A stretch of DNA of 10,019 bases from Bacillota bacterium. Lineage in GTDB: Bacteria > Bacillota > Clostridia > Tissierellales > Gottschalkiaceae. Location of the stretch: assembly GCA_023420895.1 (NCBI GenBank), contig JAEZUY010000026.1, positions 1 to 10,019 on the forward strand. Reading direction: 5' to 3'. The notes below the pieces were generated by a model, which worked only from the letters and a program-made list of their open reading frames with translations, did no database searches and was not told where the DNA came from. Shown here piece after piece: positions 7,801 to 10,019 of this stretch; the stretch's first letter is position 1, and each line of letters opens with the position of its first letter. The position numbers and the translations under genes were made by a program.

Positions 7801-8071
7801 GATTAAATTCCTTTGTTTTTCCTTCTATAATGGCTTTTCTAATTTTTATAGCTCTATCGATTATAACGGCTGTTTCTTCTCTAGATATGAAGCTTTCTGG
7901 ATGAAAATTTCCGTCACCGTAACCTGTCAATATTTTTTCGCTCTGAAGTCCTTCTATGTATGGACTGGCCCAGTGGTTATCGATATCTTCAAATGCAAAT
8001 GAAGTAAATGAAAAACTGGATGATATTAAAGTGCTTGCTAGTAAAATTGAAACTGCTTTTTTTCTGTTCAT
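4820..8071 (-). CDS. SLH-domain cell-surface protein, 1083 aa, with long A/B modular tail
   Basis: This is a secreted, wall-anchored surface protein, probably structural or adhesive. The start is placed at 8069-8071, where MNRKKAVSILLASTL opens a Sec signal peptide (cleavage near FAFED, about residue 27) behind a strong AGGGGGG site. Three SLH domains follow (about 28-80, 88-145, 150-205). Their binding-loop motifs are SREE (63-66), TRQE (127-130) and KRAE (187-190), all off the TRAE consensus. A Ser/Gly/Lys linker (about 212-248) precedes nine alternating modules: A at 252-346, 434-532, 622-718, 806-904 and 991-1083, and B at 352-430, 538-618, 723-803 and 911-988. Module A contains VYKSK-like and VTAEDGTEK..Y.IEF motifs. 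Module B contains GKITGVNQKMEY, AWTSV, GTEI and GKYYVRYKA. The protein ends directly after an A module, without its B partner. The composition is acidic and Lys-rich, with only one Cys (1065). No catalytic motif is visible. The module pattern looks like small beta-sandwich domains, but this is inference. Confidence 0.92.
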   Translation of the reverse strand: MNRKKAVSILLASTLISSSFSFTSFAFEDIDNHWASPYIEGLQSEKILTGYGDGNFHPESFISREETAVIIDRAIKIRKAIIEGKTKEFNLSDIYGRWSTESIESLVSKGIIEGYPDGTFKPENNITRQELTAIVYRIINPEAEGETAIEFSDIENQWGESLIKRLTELGIINGYPDGSFKPDEYIKRAEVAKIVYEVINGSDSNGRGLLLTENSEKDDKKPDAENKPGEDKPSSGGSSGSGAYTKKSGVTGIKIKEGSKSAANLGGTEEEPVINVYKSTKDGDDYRLTTFQDVIDEIESADGSEQSYETAAGNSSDSVADDKEIIVKAEDGRTQKNYKINVINRNQDAPENIETAAASTKIAADGKITGVNQKMEYINEKDKAESGAWTSVEGNEIAGLNTGKYYVRYKADESLGLNAGAEKEVSVDYKKSDNTGIKLIENPLTVIKLEGNTITVYKSKAVSENYYEEVTVGEVKSDITTTQTEYDAQTYAVKDSDSSELADDAAISKGKTFVVTAEDGTEKSYNIEFMYRNQDAPKDIEAVSTSSKIAADGKITDVNQKMEYISEKDKAESLAWTSVTGTEITDLSIGKYYVRYKAEESLGLNAGEEKEIDISYKKSNNTDIMKTEGAELVQSIENDTIKMYKAKLENNYYTEAKISDLKNEIKSTVDGDGQKRSVMKGNMELQDDSTVLLDAHTLKVTAEDGTEKTYSIEFINRDQPAPEGVNSIPTSSKIKSDGKITGVNQEMEYISEKDKGESLAWTSVTGTEITDLNAGKYYVRYKANLDLKLNAGEEKEIEVDYTKMSNTKIKLVENPQVVKELENDKIILYKSKINLYNKEYEKAKVMDIKNDITSTQTYDSQTYILKDSKSSELGDLSYITEAKTLVIKAEDGTEKVYNIEFTDRDQSAPENLKAKNKTAKEGGKITGVNQKMEYISEKDKAESGAWTSVEGTEITGLDVGKYYIRYTADSELGFKSGEETEIEIKYEKSSNVSLKKKRDAKFVVGIIGKTIKLKETVEGEKIRATDLKNDFETVEGENQTLQVVSNNTVAAVDVDDNAELTERNCLKVTAENGNSTLYSLQFE
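5757..5804 (-). repeat. 48-bp stretch identical to 6312-6359
   Basis: This part of module B in unit 3 is identical over 48 bp to the equivalent part of unit 2. After one mismatch, identity continues for a further 28 bp. The flanking A modules of the same two units are clearly different. Confidence 0.9.
6312..6359 (-). repeat. 48-bp stretch identical to 5757-5804
   Basis: This is the partner copy in unit 2 and encodes the segment around LAWTSVTGTEITDL. It is long enough to be a substrate for homologous recombination between units. Confidence 0.9.
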
Positions 8072-8078
8072 TTTAATT

Positions 8079-8085
8079 CCCCCCT
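8079..8085 (-). promoter_or_regulatory. Ribosome binding site that decides the start of the 1083-aa gene
   Basis: AGGGGGG on the minus strand lies 7 nt before the ATG at 8069-8071. The frame is open to an earlier ATG at 8153-8155, but that lies in the predicted leader. The paralogue has the same start, spacing and signal peptide, and in it the equivalent upstream frame stops after six codons. Confidence 0.9.
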
Positions 8086-8101
8086 GTATTAGCTTTATAA
8101 T

Positions 8102-8122
8102 TTCAAGTTTCCCAGACTTAAA
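8102..8122 (-). promoter_or_regulatory. Conserved leader hairpin of the 1083-aa SLH gene
   Basis: Arms TTTAAGT and ACTTGAA pair over 7 bp with one G-U wobble around the loop CTGGGAA. Relative to the copy at 4569-4589 the loop is unchanged and the single arm change keeps pairing, while the DNA just downstream differs. That pattern suggests the RNA structure is kept. Confidence 0.5.
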
Positions 8123-8184
8123 ATGACAATTAATTTGACTGATATATTTGTACATATATTCAAGTGAATTGAATCTTTAATTCT

Positions 8185-8214
8185 ATTCTAGCACTTTTTG
8201 TTTTTTAAAATCAA
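8185..8214 (-). promoter_or_regulatory. Promoter of the 1083-aa SLH protein gene
   Basis: On the minus strand, TTGATT (8209-8214), an 18-bp spacer and TAGAAT (8185-8190) with a preceding TGC form an extended -10 promoter, the same as in the downstream paralogue. The start would lie near 8178, about 107 nt before the start codon. Confidence 0.7.
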
Positions 8215-8252
8215 GAATAATTTCCATATTTTTCTATTTTTTTATAGACATG

Positions 8253-8283
8253 AAAAAACCCTCTTAATATATTAAGAGGGTTT
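8253..8283 (-). terminator. Terminator of the broken repeat-protein gene
   Basis: A perfect 28-bp palindrome (8256-8283) with a GGG/CCC core is followed on the minus strand by six T (8253-8258, partly in the stem). It lies about 75 bp after the TAA at 8357-8359 and just upstream of the next SLH promoter. Confidence 0.8.
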
Positions 8284-8356
8284 CTTCTTAATTTAGTCTC
8301 AGTTTTATTTGCTAAATTTTCTATACATTTATAATTCAATCTTATAAGTCAAGGAT

Positions 8357-9400
8357 TTACTGAACTTCTACCTCTACTGATTCACTTGCTAGAAGACCTA
8401 AATCTGTATTTGCTCCATATCTTACTATATATGTTCCTGCTTCAAGATTTATTGCATCTCCGTCTTCTTCTACATTAATCCAGTCTTCATCTGAACCTGT
8501 AGAAAGTCTGTACTCCATTCCTTTCTTAAGGCCCGTAATCTTGCCTTCTCCTCCCGAAACTCCTTCTGGTTTTGTTTGAGGTCTGTCTACAACATTTATT
8601 AAATACATAGCTTTCGGACCGCCATTCTTATAATTTTCCGAGTATACTGTAATCATAGTCCCAGATGGAATATTTTTGATATCTGTTTCCGGTCCAACCT
8701 GATTAGTCGGATTGTTTGGGTCCTGCTGTGTTTCTGTTCTACGCTCTATAATATGAAGCTGACTGCTTCCATCTTCTGATTCTATCTCAGATAGTATATC
8801 TGACAGTTTTGAATCTATATATCCACTTTCAGTCATCTTTGTTTTATAAACATCTATAGAACCTACAGGTCCCATAAGTTCAATTTTTTCTACAACATTT
8901 TTAGGTTCTTTTATTTTTATTTTTGTTTCATTTGAAATCTCACGCGCTACTGTTATCGTCTCTGTAGGCTCTCCTGCTTTTAAACCATCTCCAGCTTTAT
9001 ATCTTACTTTGTATTTACCTTCGGGAACAGATATTTTATTACTTTCCCATAAATCAGTTTCTTCTATTGAATTCCACTCTAAATCAGAACTGGATTCATC
9101 TGTTACAGATGCATATTCCATCTTTGAATTCACTCCTGTAAGATATCCAGGTTGAGTACCTACACCTTGAGGTGCAGCCTGATCTCTATCTAAAAATGCT
9201 ATACTGTATAAAGTATCAGTATCATCTTCTGCTACTACCTTGAATTTATGTTTCTCTTGAAGAATTTCATTATCAGGAATTACTTGCCCCGAAAAAGAAT
9301 CTACTACTTCTCTTGATTTCTGCTTTTCATCTAGACCTTCTATCTCATTTTTAAGATCACTTACTAATATTTTTTCATGTCCACTTTGAGTTTCTTTCAA
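8357..9400 (-). pseudogene. 3' fragment of a repeat-rich surface protein, out of frame with its 5' part
   Basis: This is the C-terminal 346-347 residues of a paralogue of the SLH-protein tails. It begins inside a module A (KETQSGHEKILVSDLKNEI, ending LYSIAFLDRDQAAP, residues 2-76). It continues with module B (84-151, containing LTGVNSKMEY and GKYKVRYKAGDGLKAGE), a further A (157-271) with an unusual Asn/Pro/Gln-rich insert around 225-240, and a final B (285-347) with GKITGLKKGMEY and GTYIVRYGA. Unlike the 1083-aa protein, it ends on a complete B module. The first usable codon is a TTG at 9398-9400 with no ribosome binding site. The preceding region belongs to the same gene in the other frame, so I read this as a stranded fragment and not as an independent gene. 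If the frameshift is an assembly error, it is simply the C-terminus of an intact protein. Confidence 0.75.
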
Positions 9401-10019
9401 TGTACTAGTACTGCATCAGCTTTTTTCTGTATTTCTGTATTATTTGAAAGAGCAGCTTCTGAACCTTTTATTTCTAGTGTCTTTTCTTCACCAGAATCCA
9501 GTCCCAGATTATCATCAGCTTTATATCTTACACTGTAATTTCCTGCAGCCAGATTTTCGACATCTCCGTTAGGTGCCGCTGTCCAGTCTGAATCATCAGA
9601 TTTTTTATACTCCATCTGATTATTAAGACCTTTAAGCTTTCCGTTGGCTTCTCCATCTGTCGTATCTGTTTTACTTACTTCAGGTGCTGCCGGTATTATA
9701 TTCGTTCCAAACTCTATAGAATACTCTTTTTTACTTGTCCCATTCTCTGCTGTTACTTCAAGTACGTTGCCTGAAGATATTGCAGTTCCTTCTTCTGTAA
9801 TTTCACTGCCTTCGCCTGTTTCAAGAACTTTATACTCCTGTAAACCTGCTTCTGCCGTATTTTCTACTCCGCCTTTTATATCTGCAACTGTAACCTGTTC
9901 ATAAAGCTTTGTCGCTGTATTGAACTTTGATTTCTTAACTGATACTTTTTCTGAGCCTTCTGCCGTATCTACAGATTCAACTATTTCTGAATCAGCCTTT
10001 TTCTGTATTTCTGTACTGT
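9397..10019 (-). CDS. Repeat-rich surface protein, 206 visible residues up to a premature stop (5' end outside window)
   Basis: The frame is open from the window edge to TGA at 9397-9399, so the N-terminus, probably with a signal peptide and SLH domains, lies outside. Visible are one module A (residues 1-103: STEIQKKAD at its start, VTAENGTSKKEYSIEF at its end), one module B (about 110-185: GKLKGLNNQMEYKKS, DWTAAP, GNYSVRYKADDNLGLDSGEE) and the first residues of another A (NNTEIQKKADAVLVH), where it stops mid-module. The rest of the module continues in another frame at 8357-9400. Because every other A module reads through this point, the stop is a mutation or an assembly error. If real, the product loses about two and a half units of its C-terminal tail but could still be exported and wall-anchored. 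Confidence 0.75.
   Translation of the reverse strand, partial: STEIQKKADSEIVESVDTAEGSEKVSVKKSKFNTATKLYEQVTVADIKGGVENTAEAGLQEYKVLETGEGSEITEEGTAISSGNVLEVTAENGTSKKEYSIEFGTNIIPAAPEVSKTDTTDGEANGKLKGLNNQMEYKKSDDSDWTAAPNGDVENLAAGNYSVRYKADDNLGLDSGEEKTLEIKGSEAALSNNTEIQKKADAVLVH
9400..9418 (-). other. Frameshift/deletion junction
   Basis: The upstream frame reaches TGA at 9397-9399, and the downstream frame has a stop at 9416-9418, so the switch must lie between them. The junction holds a 10-bp palindrome, GTACTAGTAC (9402-9411). By comparison with intact A modules about 35-55 nt are missing, including the YKSK-like strand, and the remainder is out of frame. Confidence 0.6.

Larger units (their letters stand above)
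7985..8230 (-). repeat. Copy 2 of the near-identical promoter/leader/signal-peptide block
   Basis: This is the partner of 4451-4697. It covers the -35 box, -10 box, about 107-nt leader, ribosome binding site and first 29 codons of the 1083-aa gene. The two copies are direct repeats about 3.5 kb apart, so recombination between them would delete or exchange a complete SLH gene. Confidence 0.9.
8357..10019 (-). repeat. A/B modules of the broken paralogue
   Basis: The module order is A, B, damaged A, B, A, B from the window edge to the stop. The first residues of two successive A modules (TEIQKKAD) are identical, as are some neighbouring codons. This points to internal duplication within this gene, separate from that in the 1083-aa gene. 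Confidence 0.75.

Noticed and set aside
8072..8155. An upstream ATG at 8153-8155 would extend the 1083-aa protein by 28 residues.
   Set aside because: It has no ribosome binding site, lies in the predicted leader and would place 28 polar residues before a clear signal peptide. In the paralogue the equivalent frame stops after six codons.
8357..9400. An independent gene starting at the TTG at 9398-9400.
   Set aside because: There is no ribosome binding site, no signal peptide, and the product would begin in the middle of a module.
9397..9420. Programmed -1 frameshifting to join the two frames of the broken gene.
   Set aside because: No X-XXY-YYZ slippery heptamer occurs in the overlap of the two frames, and about 12-17 residues of the module are missing, which frameshifting would not explain.
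9644..9904. A plus-strand open frame of 86 codons opposite the broken repeat gene, with smaller ones opposite the SLH genes.
   Set aside because: They are antisense to clear modules. Their Ser/Pro/Val-rich composition is what reverse-complemented Lys/Glu/Thr-rich coding DNA gives.

Overview
The window is AT-rich (roughly one third GC by eye). Every gene I can support lies on the minus strand, so transcription runs from high to low coordinates. Strong AGGGGG/GAGGGA-type ribosome binding sites, ATA-rich isoleucine codons and SLH-anchored surface proteins point to a low-GC, Gram-positive, Clostridia-like bacterium. I cannot name the genus.

In transcription order the layout is as follows. (1) 10019-8357: the 3' part of a large repeat-rich surface-protein gene. 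It enters from outside the window and is broken by a frameshift with an apparent small deletion near 9400. (2) 8071-4820: a complete 1083-aa S-layer-homology (SLH) protein with a signal peptide, three SLH domains and a long tail of alternating modules. (3) 4537-2651: a shorter 628-aa paralogue with the same plan. (4) 2474-825: ilvB, the FAD/ThDP-dependent acetolactate synthase large subunit, with no ilvN next to it. (5) 573 to the window start: the N-terminal 191 residues of a secreted protein that runs off the edge.

Each complete gene looks monocistronic. Promoters with consensus-like -35/-10 boxes can be read upstream of 8071, 4537, 2474 and 573. Rho-independent terminators with T-runs on the minus strand follow the genes ending at 8357, 4820, 2651 and 825. 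The gaps between genes are all under 300 bp and hold these promoters, leaders and terminators.

The most interesting part is the tandem surface-protein array. The two complete SLH genes share an almost identical block of about 246 bp covering promoter, 5' leader (with a conserved small hairpin) and signal peptide, while their SLH domains and tails have diverged. The tails are built from two alternating modules. Module A is about 95 aa, with a central YKxK and an ending like VTAEDGTEKxYxIEF. Module B is about 75-80 aa, with GKITGVNxxMEY...W..V.GTEI..L..GKYYVRY...LGL.AGEE. Unit numbers differ between genes, and stretches of DNA are identical between units. This suggests a surface locus that changes by repeat expansion, gene conversion and deletion. 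The broken neighbour upstream fits the same picture. ilvB and the secreted protein at the left edge have no evident functional link to the array.
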